Assembly (NCBI GenBank): GCA_022225965.2
Contig: JAKJXP020000147.1
Location: 1 to 64,000, forward strand
DNA from: Diatrype stigma
Lineage: Eukaryota > Ascomycota > Sordariomycetes > Xylariales > Diatrypaceae
DNA: 64,000 nucleotides
Direction of reading: 5' to 3'
Below the pieces are notes generated by a model. The model was given only the letters and a program-made list of their open reading frames with translations, searched no databases and was not told where the DNA came from. Position 1 is the stretch's first letter. Each line of letters begins with the position of its first letter. A program made the position numbers and the translations under genes. Positions 24,661-35,933 of this stretch are shown in pieces.

Positions 24661-27212
24661 GTTGGAGTTATTAACTGGAATATAAAAAAGGAGTTCTAAA
24701 ATATTAAATTAATTAAAGAAATTACTAAATCCGTAAACGAATATATTAATTAATTAATAAACGGCATTATGACGAATATTTTAAAGCAAATTATTAATGT
24801 TAATTACTTTATTTTTAAGGCTTTTTATAAGTTTAAATACGAAAATATATACCGAAAAATCAAAAGCTGGATTTTTACGAAGGCTAATTTAGTTTAACAT
24901 AACCTTAAAATTAAAGCTATACGTTTCGACCTTGACGACGAAAACAAGAATTGCGCCAAAGAATTACGGAAAATCCCGTAACGAGCTATTAATTCGAATA
25001 GAAATATTAATCGAATTAATGGAAACATTACAAATTTAGCTAAAAGATTCGGAAATCTTAACATTAATAATATTAAAATAATTGACAAATAATTAAAGGC
25101 ATTTAAACGGCTTTTTGCGGCAATAATAAACGCTTAACCATATTTCGCATAATCCGGATAACTTATTACGTAAAATCCAGTCCGTATTAGTTTTAAGCCT
25201 TAAATAAATAACATAAACATATACGATTCGAATAAATATAAAAGCAATAACCGAAATAAGAACTTTAACGAATAATTCGAATATTATTTTTGTCGAAATC
25301 CGAATTACGCTTATATTAAATACATTTTACGTAAAAACATAATTAATTATAAATTAATTAATATAAATAAAAAAAGCAAGGTAATTTTCTTAAACAAAAC
25401 AAAGAATCGTTAGAAATTCGAAAACCTGATATTACTTAAAAGACTAAAGAACCAGTTATAAAATAACAAAATACGTTTATCGACGATTATTTTCCGTTAA
25501 ATCGAAAGCTTATAAAACCTATTAAATGGATTTAAAAACTCGTTATTTTATTTTAAGAAATAAAGAAAAGTTTCGATACTTCGGTGCTTAAGGCTGAATT
25601 AATACTTTTAATAATTAAATTTATTTTACTGATTATTAATTAAACTATGTCGATTTTAATTAATATAACAGTAATCATTAACGGAAACGGAATGCCTTAT
25701 TTTCGGAAGGCTTTTTTATACAATTAGAAATAAAATAAGCCTATACCTATAAAAAAAGGCCCGGTATTTAAAGGAAATCCAAATATTTCTTAAAGACGAT
25801 AAGAATAATTTGTTTTTGTTAATTAATATATTAATAGCAAAACGTACGACGATTGAAGCCGTTAATTGAACCGTTTCTAATTAAGAAAAATAGAAAAAAC
25901 AACGAATGGACGACTATATATACGTATCCGAAACTTAGCCCGACGTTTCGATAGTTATTTCGACCAATATATCGAATTTTATATTATAAATTTCAAAAAA
26001 GAAAATAAATAAATAAAAGAAAACTAATTAAAGCCGACTTAATTAAGTTCTGAAAAAAGAAAATTTAAAAGGCGGCCAGATAAAAGTTTAAGATTATCTG
26101 GACGGATTTTATCGAGATATGTCCCGATTTTACCGAAGCCTTTAAGAATTTCCTATTAACAAAGGCGTAAAAGGCGGCAAAAAATAAGCCAGCCGAAATA
26201 GTTAAGATAACCGAGGCCCAAATACGGGATTATAAAAACAGTTTTAAGCCGGTTAAAGTAAAAAGCTTAAATGTCGACGTTTCGAATTTAAAGCTTTTGT
26301 TTCTTATTAATGTATACGATTACGTTATGTTCTTTTTTAAATTGCTTATAAAATTAATTGGGTTTAAAAAGGTAAAGACTTAATTAATAAAGTATTAAAT
26401 ATTAAAGTCGAATTATTTATTTAAATATAGTTTTTATATTAAACGAAATAAATTATTATTAAAAATATAAGCCTGTTTTATAGAATTTAATAAAACATAA
26501 GAAATTCCATTTAAGGGTATTATTGAAATATCGATTTGGTTAATAGGGCGATTAATTATTAATTCATTTTATGTCGTCGATAATGGAAAGGTTGCTTAAT
26601 TCCTAATATTCGGCCTAAACCTTGTAATAAAGGCCCGCATAACGATAAATCTAAATCCGGAAAAAATAAAAGAAACGTTCGAATTCGGCGTAATTAAAAT
26701 TATTATTTAATTAGCGAAAACCGAATCTATTGGACGTTATATATATCCGGTAAGTCTTAAAGAAATCGTAATCGGTAATTATTCCGGCCGCTTTATTGGC
26801 ATAATTAGGCTAATTTCCGACGTAACGAATTTAAGTTATTACGAATATGGCATAATTAATTCGATATATACCTTGTTTTATTTGGATGCTATTAATTAAT
26901 GGCCTTTATATAATTATAACATTATTAAAAAGTTTATGAATCTTATTAATATGAAATATTACTATAAGAACGTATATTGCTTTAAGGCTAAAAATATTAT
27001 TAACGACGACCGTTTTATTTTCGATAATATTAAGAGAACGCATATACTTTACGTAAGCATTAATTGTTTTATTATTTTCGACCGAAACCGATTTATAAAT
27101 ATTATTACGATTTGTTAAAAAAAACCCTTTACCCTTTTTAAAAATCCTTTATTAAGACCTAAAGGATATTAATTAGCCAAACCCTTAATCCATTAACGAT
27201 TACATAAAAGCA

Positions 27213-27321
27213 GTCATCCGTAAACCTCTTACACCCCCTTCGGGGGTGGCTGTATATAACTAGGTAGCTAGCTAGATAGGTCCATCCGGACGTAAAAATT
27301 CATCATCATCATCATCATCAT
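27213..27321 (+). mobile_element. 109-bp 5'-truncated LINE 3' end with perfect 16-bp TSD
   Basis: Flanked by cgattacataaaagca at 27197-27212 and 27322-27337, identical in all 16 bases. The insert holds only the LINE 3' terminus: gtcatccgtaaacctctt, the acacccccttcgggggtg hairpin, ggtagctagctagatagg, gtccatccggac, gtaaaaatt and an (atc) tail. It shows almost no RIP change. Confidence 0.93.
27234..27248 (+). other. Conserved 3'-terminal LINE hairpin (C5-TTC-G5)
   Basis: A run of five C, TTC and five G, extended by A-T and C-G pairs, directly upstream of the tail. The same hairpin is at about 5605-5625, 27847-27861 and 27945-27957 (reverse strand) and 35082-35094. At the LINE-C end (about 36010-36030) it has decayed by C-to-T changes. 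A second short hairpin, gtccatccggac, follows in every copy. Confidence 0.7.
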
Positions 27322-28289
27322 CGATTACATAAAAGCAAGAAATAAAATCCTGGCTAAATATAACGATAAGGATTTATTTATTATTTTATACGGCATCTTA
27401 CAAACGGAAATGAACTTAAAAACGATTTTATAATTCAAATTAAGATATTATATAAATAGAAATAAAAAAAGATATACCCGGTAAACGATTCGATATTTGC
27501 TGGTTTATTTCCGTTTAAAGACCTTAATTCAAAAAAAGCTAATAGCAGCCCGAAAGAAATTCGTTTAAATGGGCTATTAAAACGACTTATTTAACTTATT
27601 GCATGCTTTTTATTTCCCAAATTTATAAATGTTTTTATTAGATTTAAACTTATTAATTAACGATGGAAATAAATAACGCAATAATTAAATAATCGATTTA
27701 TAAGGCTAAAAAGGGCTCTTTTTAAAAAGATACTTATTAATCGCAAAAAAGCCCTAACTTGGTGATGATGATGATGATGATGATGATGAATTTTTACGTC
27801 CGAATGAACCTATCTAGCTAGTGTACCTAGTTATATACAAACCACCCCCGAAGGGGGTGTGAGAGGTCTGATGATGATGATGATAATGAATTTTTACGTC
27901 CGGATGGACCTATCTAGCTAATGTACCTAGTTATATATAAACCACCCCCGAAAGGGGTGTAAGAGGTTTATAGGATGATTAAGATTATATGAGGTCCGAT
28001 ACTGTATAGTATATGGGGACGGCTGGAATATCGAGGGTCATAAGGGCCCAAAATAAAGCGCAAACGTGTTAGGGTTTAATATAGGAAAGGGTTTTATTTT
28101 TCCGATAAATGGTTATTTCTTTTCGGAGCCTCGCTATTGTCCGTTACTTATCCTTTAAAGCGACGTTTAAAAAAGTTGTTATTTTATTCCTCCGCCGACG
28201 TCCCATAGGGGCGCGCCTTTTTAATAAAGGCTGCGAAGTTTCGGTAGCCATTATGGCCAAAGAATTCGTCCGCTTCGCGCCCGTACCGG

Positions 28290-29300
28290 ATCCTTAAGGT
28301 CCGAAGGGCGCTTTAAAATAAATCGCAGGATGCAATATGGCCCGGTTTCTTTTTAATACCGCATCGATATCGATACCTAATAACAAAGTTCTTAAGATAA
28401 TTAAAGCGTATATAATAGCTAATAAAATTCCCATGGCCGGAACGTTTTGCGAGAAAACGGTATAAAGTTATTCGAATAAAGGAAAGTTTTTTGGGGGGCT
28501 TCTTTATTTCGAGCCCTTAACGTTAATACGAAAGGGGTATATTATGGGATTATTAAATGGAAAAAACGAATAAACGCTTTTTCCGGTTAATGCGTCGAAA
28601 ATGGAAGAAGGTTATGGTGCCGGTAATGTAATTATCGTTATCGAAGGCCGGTCGCTTGGCGCCGAATTTGGCTTGGGCGTTTGCGGCCTCGTTGCTTTCG
28701 ATTTCAACGTATTCCGGAACCCATTGGATAAAAAAGGCTGGTGGTCGGATTCGGGAGACGGCCTAATGAAAGTCGAGGAAGTCTCGTTAAGAATTATCCG
28801 ATGGATATTCGAGGATATATCGAATAATTGCCGTATTGTCGATACAGAAATATAAACCTATAAAAGGGGAGTTTAGGTCGTATTATGCGTTTTCTGCTTA
28901 TTAAGCCGCTTTATACGCAGCTATTATTTCGCCGTCGAAAACTTTTGCGTTTAAAAATAATCCATTAGCTGCATATAAACGTTTATTACCTTAATAAGCA
29001 ATAAAGCCCCAGCCAATTCGGTCGACCTTAAAGCCATTAAAGTAAATAACAAGGTTTCGAAAAGGGACGGATTCGAGCCACTTTTTATAGGCGTCCTTTT
29101 CTTTTTTTTTATCGGCTAGGACGGGTAACGGCTTATTTGGCCATTTTTTGTTTAGAAATAAGGGGCGGGGGCATTTTGCCGCTAAATCCGACGCTAATTG
29201 CAATTACATGGGCCAACGTTCTTTTGGTTGGTTAGCGCGCTATACGACCGGATAAGCCGGGTCCAGACTGCGGAACCGGATAACGTATCGTTTTCGTATC
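28290..29300 (-). pseudogene. LINE-B RNase H domain and C-terminus
   Basis: On the minus strand, LVIYFNGFKVDRIGWGFIAY lies near 29060-29000 (IYxDGSK with Asp to Asn). IQWVPEYVEIESNEAANAQA lies near 28725-28660, corresponding to the WVPGHxGIxGNExAD motif of LINE RNase H. The shadow frame at 28601-28855 on the plus strand covers this part. Stops separate the blocks. Confidence 0.8.
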
Positions 29301-29491
29301 TATTCGTATATTATTTCCGCAAAAGGAATGCCGGATTTACGATATAAAATAGAAATATTAATAATGCGCCAAATTAGAAATATTGCCTTAACGGCAACTT
29401 TAAATAGCTTATCAAAAATTGCAAGATATTTTAGGATGCTTATAAATGCAAGATTCTATTTTTTAACCGCTAGGCGTTTTTTTCCTAAGTA

Positions 29492-29962
29492 TTAGGCTTT
29501 TGCGCCATAAATAGCTACCGGAAATACGCAGGTTTTTGCTGCCATTGCGGTTTTATTTGGTAATAATCCCTTCGCCACTTTATTAAGGTAACGGATATAA
29601 TTAACGGCGCGCAAGGCCTTAGCAATCCATTTAAATACGTATTCCTTAAAGCTAAGCTTGGAATCGAAAAAAACTTTTAGCCATTTAATTGCTTCATTAA
29701 ATGAATATACCTTAAAATCTCCCGCAATAATTAGGACGTCTAAGGAAGTCCGGCTTTTATGGAAATGCTTAAGATTGCTTTTGGCTGGGTTAAAAGTAAA
29801 GGCGTTTTTCCGTTTCCAATTAAGGATATCCGAAACATTAGCTGCTAATAAAGCAAAGGTTTTTGTTATGGTTCTGCTTATACGTAATATTGCTATATCG
29901 TCGGCATATTTAAAGCGGATTAATGAAACGCCTTTCCGAAAAAGAAGTTCCGTATATAACAT
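29492..29962 (-). pseudogene. LINE-B reverse transcriptase core (open for 156 codons)
   Basis: This open stretch carries RFKYADDIAIL with both catalytic Asp residues intact, followed by WKRKNAFTFNPAKSNLKHF and WLKVFFDSKLSFKEYV, the palm and thumb of Tad-clade RTs. Upstream RT sequence continues to about 30700 with stops. The other two LINE copies in the window read YAND at the same place, so this is the best-preserved RT. Confidence 0.85.
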
Positions 29963-30899
29963 AAATAATATTAGGAATACTGGGAAGCCTTAGGGAATGC
30001 CGTAAAATAAGGGGCCAAGGTTTATAATAACATCTTCCATTCGTATAAATACGAAGCGATTAATTATGAATAAATCGATTTATTTAATTAATAAGTAGTT
30101 TCATCCTTATTGTCGCAATCGAAATACCAATTTACCACGTAATATCGCATTAAAAGCGCCAGTAACGTTTAAAATTAAGAACGATACAATTTTGTTTTAA
30201 ACAAAGGCTGCTTTTACGTTATATATAACGCATGCTGCTAAATTTAAGGCCAACCTTTTGAATAAAGCTTCGAATTATTGAATGCTAATAATACTTTTGC
30301 AAATGGCTATTATCGATATGCGTTTAATAATTAGCCGTTCTAGGCCCTTGCCGAGATAAGAAAAAAGGGAAATGGGACGCCAGGATTTTACCGCCGTAAA
30401 ATCGAACTTGCCCATTTTTGGAAGCATAACGACCTTAATAATACGAAACGGCGTTAAATGGTATTTATGTCATAAGCATTCTTTATAAAACGTGCGGATT
30501 GCGTTTCTAATAGCCGGTTACGCGTATTAAAATAGCAAGGCCGTTAGTTCGTTTTTTTCCGAAGCCGTATTGGGGATTTTAATATAAACGTCCTCGGTTT
30601 CCGCCATTATAACCGATAAATCCCAAGAAATGGGCTTATACGTATATACGGATGCCCGAAAATCGAAAGCGAAAGGATTAAGGTCGTAAGGCTCGAACGG
30701 ACGCTACGGGTCCTCGATATTCTTACCGTCGGCCTAAAAAACAAGGACCTTATACCGGAAATATTGGATTTTTCCTTCCGTATCGATTATTATTCGGTTT
30801 CCGTTTATTATTAAGGGGGCTCGGAAGTTATCTTTAAGTTTATGCCAGCTTATTATATTATAAATTAATTTATCCGAAATAACATTAATTATCCGCCGT

Positions 30900-32050
30900 T
30901 TCTAATATAGCTTCTTTACGCGTCGAATAATAGATTTATATTCCTTTGCCATATCCGGGTCCGGGATTTCATTTTCCGCTGCCGATTAACGCATTCGTTT
31001 AATAACCTCGTCGCATTTATCGGTTCATTAAAACGCGTTTCGTTTGCGGTTATATTTAGGCTTATTCGACGTTTTTATTATCCGGTTAAACGTATCTAGT
31101 AAGCGGCAAATTAAGTCTTCGCATTTTTATATTAACGCAAATGCGGTCGATTATTTTGTTCAGTATGTATGGATAAGCTAAGAAAATTTCAAAGCCGCGT
31201 TTAAAAAAAAAATAAGCTTCGATTTAAAAACCTTAACAGGTTTGCCAATTGGTATTTTGCCGATTAAGATATAATGATCCGAATTAATATACATATCGTT
31301 ATTTATTCCAGCCGAATTTTTTGGGATATTAAATGCCATAAAGTCGATAGTATTCCTTAGGTAATACGTAAATTTATTTCCGTTAAGAACCTAAAGGTCC
31401 TGGCTTTCGAATTAATCCGCTATTTTTTATTCGGAGCCGTTATATCGCTTGCGTTATTGCGATTGCTATATTCAGTATATCGCGTTAAAATCGCCTATTA
31501 TTATTTTTCGGAGGCCTAGTTCTTATTATTCGAATTCCGTTAATAACGCATAAAATACGTCGCCGTTTAAATAAACGTTCCTAATAATGACGTTATTAAT
31601 TTATATTACTATCGCATCCTTAATAACGAAAGGGCGCAATTATGCGATATTAAGCCGTAGGTTTTTTCGGACGTATATAAGTATTTTGGGATATTCCGTT
31701 TAATCTTTTATCGGCAAGAAAATGTCGTATCGGGGATAGGTTTTGGTTTATTTTTTGCCATAAAATGTTATTATCCATGGCTTTTATATTAATACGACGT
31801 CCGCCTTTATATCGTCCGCCGTTTTAAATGCTATATCGTATATGATGCTTTTTTTTTTATCCTTACGGATATTAATTTATATTATAAGCAGCTATTTAAG
31901 AAATCGGGCGGTGCTATTTTTAAAGCTTAACGGTTGTCCCGTTATTATTAGGAATTATTATTTCGCTCCTTTCGTCGTCGCTGCTCGTCGTCGAGCCTGG
32001 CGATTTCGGCGATATCTATCCCGATTGCAACATTCCTAAAATTCTATTCG
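30900..32050 (-). pseudogene. LINE-B apurinic-type endonuclease domain
   Basis: On the minus strand IIIGDFNAIY lies near 31500-31480 and MYINSDHYILIGKIP near 31290-31250, the GDFN and SDH catalytic motifs of the exonuclease-endonuclease-phosphatase fold. The N-terminal part of the domain extends towards 32050. In the split LINE the hAT element sits between these same two motifs. Confidence 0.75.
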
Positions 32051-32399
32051 TAAATATATTATAAGATCGCATTTCTTACTTACGGGCGAAGGATATTTGC
32101 TAATTCATCGATATTATCGTTAGCCCTTGCTGTTAGGGCATTTTTGGCGATAGCTTTACGGAATCGGGCCTAACGTTCGTTTGTTGCTTGGGTAACATTT
32201 AGGGTAAAGAGGCCCGCTGGTATAAGGTACTCCTTTATTTCTTTTTCGTTGTATACGGGGTCGTTTCCTTTTTTTTCGGCGTCGTCGATATAAGTGTCTT
32301 CGCCGTTTTCTTCGCCATTTTCTATGCTTTTAGCCGCGGTGGTGGCAGCGACGGCAGCGATGTGGGCGGGGGCGAGAAAGGGAGGTTGAAATAATATTT

Positions 32400-34121
32400 G
32401 CCGTATTGTTTATAACGGCGGAAGGGGAGGTGGTCGAGGTTCTTTAGGGGTCCTAGGACCCGCCGGGGTAGGAAATTCCATAAGGTCATCTTTCTTTTTT
32501 ATTTTGTTGGCGGGCGCCGAGGTTTAAATTTAGGCTTAAGCTTAAATCGATATTTAGGCTTGGTCCTGTTATACCGGTTAAGTTTTTTTTTTTTTTCCGT
32601 AATATCTTATTGTATTATTATTTGCCTAATTATTTTATTTCGGCCAGTTATTATTTAATTAAACGGACGATTTTGCTATTTTTTCTTATTGGTCGGGCCG
32701 GGTATGTTAGCGAATCGAATTTATAAGGGCCGCGGCAATTAAAGCATTTCATTTTATTTTCGTAAACGCCTTTTTAATAAATGGCTTCGTATATTTTATA
32801 GCCCTTACCGTATTATTAATAACGTAGATCGTTATTATAATATCGCCTATTATAAAAGCCTAAGTAAATTTAATATTACGTAATTTTGGAAACCCTAGTA
32901 ATAAGTTTTTTTAAATGAAAATTAAATACCTTAAAGCGTTTAACGATTTGGAAAAATGCCATAACCCATTCTTAAATCGAAACGTCCGATATTTGTCGTT
33001 TAAAGCGATATAAGGAAATGGGGTTTACGCCCGTTTGGGTTACGATTTTGGCCTTAATAACCGTATTTATGGATTAAAAGCTTATATGAATGCGAAATTT
33101 TTTTGAAACCCCGATTAGGATATACGTATACCAATTTTTGGCTTTCTTAATAATTAGGCCCTTTATTTTAAAGGCCTCGTCGAAAATATGTTATTTAATA
33201 ATACTATTGCGGAAACGTAACGTCCATTCGGTTTTAACTTTTTAAGCATTAAGAATTTCGCATAGGTTAAGCTTAAAAATATCCATTATTGTAGCCCGTA
33301 TGTCCGCGGGTTGCAAAGCGTGTTATGAATAATCGGGGGTAAGTCGGAGGAAAAAACGATTATCGGCTTTTTCCGATGGCTGGAGCGTTGGTCGGTTGGG
33401 ACCAAGACCTAAGGGCTGCATTTTTTTGGGCTTCCTGGGTTTTTTCGATACGTTAGTTTAGTTTTGGGCTTTCCCATTCCTAAAACGGATTGCCGTTGCA
33501 TATAATTGGGGCATAAGCGATAATATTAATAACGTAATAACAGTAGCAATTCCCGTTATTAAATATAATACAAAGGATACGCGTCGTCGTCCGTTTTATA
33601 ATAGGGACGTATTTCCGGGGGATTTATTAAAAACGAGATCGATAAGATTTTCCGGCAATATTAACGGAAGGGGAGCATAACGGGAAGCAGCTAGGCCGCC
33701 TATTTTAAAACGTATAACGTAAGAAGGGAAAAAAGAAAAATTCTTCGGATTTTTTGCGTTAATTAGGCTTATAATTAATTATTTAATTTATTAATAAGCC
33801 AACCGGACTTATTATTAATACATAAACATAAATTACTGAAATGCGTTTCGGGCGATATCGAGGAATAAAGAATAAGTTATAAATACCTCGAACTTAATTC
33901 GAATACTTTGTTTTTTTTTTATGTACTATTTTAACTATAACCAAAATAAAGTTTGCTAAAAGGTCTTTAAAGGTTTTTAAAGGGAATTGAATAAAAAAGT
34001 TTTCTTAGGATTTATATCTTTTCGGGGCACCAGGCTTTGCTGCTGCCGTTTTTTCGTTTGGCCTTTTTAAAACGAAAAAAATGGCTTTTGGATTATTGCC
34101 GTTATTATTGTTATTAGCCAT
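32400..34121 (-). pseudogene. LINE-B ORF1 (gag-like) protein
   Basis: Begins MANNNNNGNNPKAIFFVLKR at 34121; the same Asn-rich start is visible at 35213 and near 42001 in the plus-strand copies. A C-terminal knuckle-like stretch near 32750-32640 reads FNCRGPYKFDSLTYPARP and then VRLIKQ-L. ORF1 of Tad-clade elements is an RNA-binding protein of the retrotransposition particle. Frame-breaking stops are scattered through it. Confidence 0.7.
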
Positions 34122-34495
34122 CGTAAATGGATTTATAGGTATAACGGGGGCCGGTTTTTTAAAATCTGTTCCGGGTATTTGTTACGGGAGGATTAAGGGC
34201 CGTTAAAAGTAAACGGCGTCCGACATTCTCGGGGGGTTTGCCTGATTCAAAGGCAAATGTAAGGATAAAGCTCACGATATGAGAGAGAACTGTGCAAAAA
34301 AGAGTCTTGGCAAAATATAAGGGTAAGAAAAGAGAATTGTAAAAGGATGGGTGTAAGAGGTCTATAAGATGACTAAAACTACATAAGGTCCGACACTGTT
34401 TAGTATATGGAACGGCTGGAGTATCAAGGGCAGGGCCCAAGACAGGGCGCGATCGTGTTGGGGTCTGACATAGGAAAGGGGAAGCCCTAACTTGG

Positions 34496-34637
34496 ATTTG
34501 GCGAAAATGCGATATCTTTAAGGAATATATTTTCCTTAATCATGTAATTAAAATCATTCCGTACGAAATATAGCAAATTAAAGACATATTAATACCTAAA
34601 GCCCTTAAAAATAAATTAATATAAGTCCTAATTACTT
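34496..34637 (+). other. Continuation of the unidentified retroelement frame after LINE-B
   Basis: Joining 27748 to 34496 through one TSD copy gives a continuous AT-rich stretch (RKKALTWI then WRKCDIFKEYIFLNHV in one frame). It ends where the structured head of LINE-D begins. Confidence 0.4.
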
Positions 34638-35933
34638 AAATAAGTAACTAAATTATCCGCAGCTTAGCTAAATTTGCTTAGCCCAGCAATTGCTGCGGTA
34701 GGTAACGATTAATTAATCGAAATATACAGCTTAGCTTAAGCCGCATACATGCGACGTAAACCATCCTTTTATAACTCTTTTTTCCTACCCCTATACTTTG
34801 TTAAGACCTTTTTTTTGCATAGTTCTCTTTTATATCGTAAGCCTTATTCTTATACTTGCCTTTGAATTAAGCAAACCATTCGAGGATATCGGATATTATT
34901 TACTTTTAGCGGCCCTTAATTCTTCCACAACAAACCCCCGGAGCAGGCTCCTTTCCTATGTCAGACCCCAACACGCTCGCGCTCTGTCCTGGGTCCCCGT
35001 GACTCTCGATACTCCAGCCGTCCCATACACTATACAGTGTCGGGCCTTATGTAGACTTAGTCATCCGTAGACCTCTCACATCCCCTTCGGGGGTGTATGT
35101 AACTAGGTAGCTAGCTAGATAGGTCCATCCGGACGTAAAAAGTCATCATCATCATCATCACCCCGGAGCAGGCTTTAAGAAACCGGCGCTTATTATTTTT
35201 ATAAATTTATTTATAATGGCTAATAATAACAATAACGATAATAATCCAAAGGCCATTTCTTTCGTTTTAAAAAGGCCAAACGACAAAACGGCAATAATAA
35301 AACTTGATATTCCGAAAAAACATAAGTTCTAAGGAAACCTTTTTACTTAACTTCCTTTAGGAACCCTTAAAAATCCTTTAATAAATTTTATTTTAGTTAT
35401 AATCAAATTAATACGTAAAAAGAAAAAATGAAGCATTCGAATTAAGTTCGAGGTATTTATAATTTATTCTTTATTTCTAAATACCGCCCGTAACGCATTT
35501 TAATAATTCATATTCGCACATTAATAATAGGCCCGGCTAATATATTAATAAATCAAGCAGCTTATTATAAGCTTGGCTAACGTAAACAGCCCGAAGGACT
35601 TTAATTTCCTTTATGCCATCCGTACGAAAATAAAAGGCCTAATTACTTTCCGCTACGTTTGTTTATCGCCAATACTACCGGAAAACCCTATCGACCTCGT
35701 TTTTAACGAATTCCTTAAAAGCATGCCCCTATTTTAAAATAAACGACGCGTTCTCTTTATAATACACTTATTAAAACCCGTAATTACGTTATTGTCGCCA
35801 TTTTTTACGTTATAGTTATATGTAATAACAGTTCGCTTTAAATTTAACGATATCCAAAAATGGATTAATATTAAAAGAAAGCTTAAAAGAATAAAACAAA
35901 TAGGCCCCAATCGATTAACGCAATCCTAATCTC
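34638..35933 (+). pseudogene. LINE-D: 5' head, 5' UTR and start of ORF1
   Basis: Starts with the structured head (34638-34762; gcccagcaattgctgcgg, ccgcatacatgcgac) seen in the SINE-like elements, then the family's 5' UTR (catccttttataactc...). ORF1 begins at 35213 with the ATGGCTAATAATAACAATAAC start and stays recognisable to about 35930. There it meets the 3' tail of LINE-C in opposite orientation. The rest of LINE-D is missing. A 211-bp SINE-like unit lies in its 5' UTR. Confidence 0.7.
34950..35160 (+). mobile_element. 211-bp SINE-like element with perfect 14-bp TSD
   Basis: Flanked by ccccggagcaggct at 34936-34949 and 35161-35174. It starts cctttcctatgtcagacccc, the same start as the 5' end of LINE-B (reverse complement of 34460-34479), and runs into the LINE 3' end with the hairpin, gtccatccggac and (tca) tail. 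It has no coding capacity and hardly any RIP changes. It could be a SINE that uses the LINE machinery, or a LINE copy truncated at the start of its 3' UTR. The shared start point favours a defined unit. Confidence 0.85.

Larger units (their letters stand above)
24880..27748 (+). pseudogene. Unidentified retroelement-like polyprotein, plus strand
   Basis: A long broken plus-strand frame can be followed, for example FDLDDENKNCAKELRKIP near 24940, AEIVKITEAQIRDYKNSF near 26200 and a stretch around RIHILYVSINCF near 27030. A cysteine-containing piece near 25290 (FEYYFCRNPNYAYIKYI) might be a decayed zinc knuckle. It looks like a gag or gag-protease region followed by something unknown, but no family could be named. 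It is interrupted by the 109-bp LINE tail at 27213-27321 and by the full LINE at 27763-34481; the flank at 34496-34630 is its continuation. Confidence 0.4.
27763..34481 (-). mobile_element. Full-length Tad-like LINE (LINE-B), 6.72 kb
   Basis: Flanked by a perfect 14-bp TSD aagccctaacttgg at 27749-27762 and 34482-34495. On the minus strand it has a 5' UTR from 34481, ORF1 starting at an ATG at 34121, and ORF2 with endonuclease, RT and RNase H, then a 3' UTR and (tca) tail. The tail region is duplicated: one 3' end occupies 27763-27872 and a second starts at about 27873, both inside the single TSD pair. The first ~130 bases of the 5' UTR resemble the last part of the 3' UTR. RIP damage is present but milder than in the other copies. 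Confidence 0.92.

Noticed and set aside
35150..35160. (tca)n and (tga)n runs as independent microsatellites or a CRISPR-like repeat
   Set aside because: Every run sits at the 3' end of a LINE-type insertion next to a TSD; there is no repeat-spacer pattern anywhere in the window.
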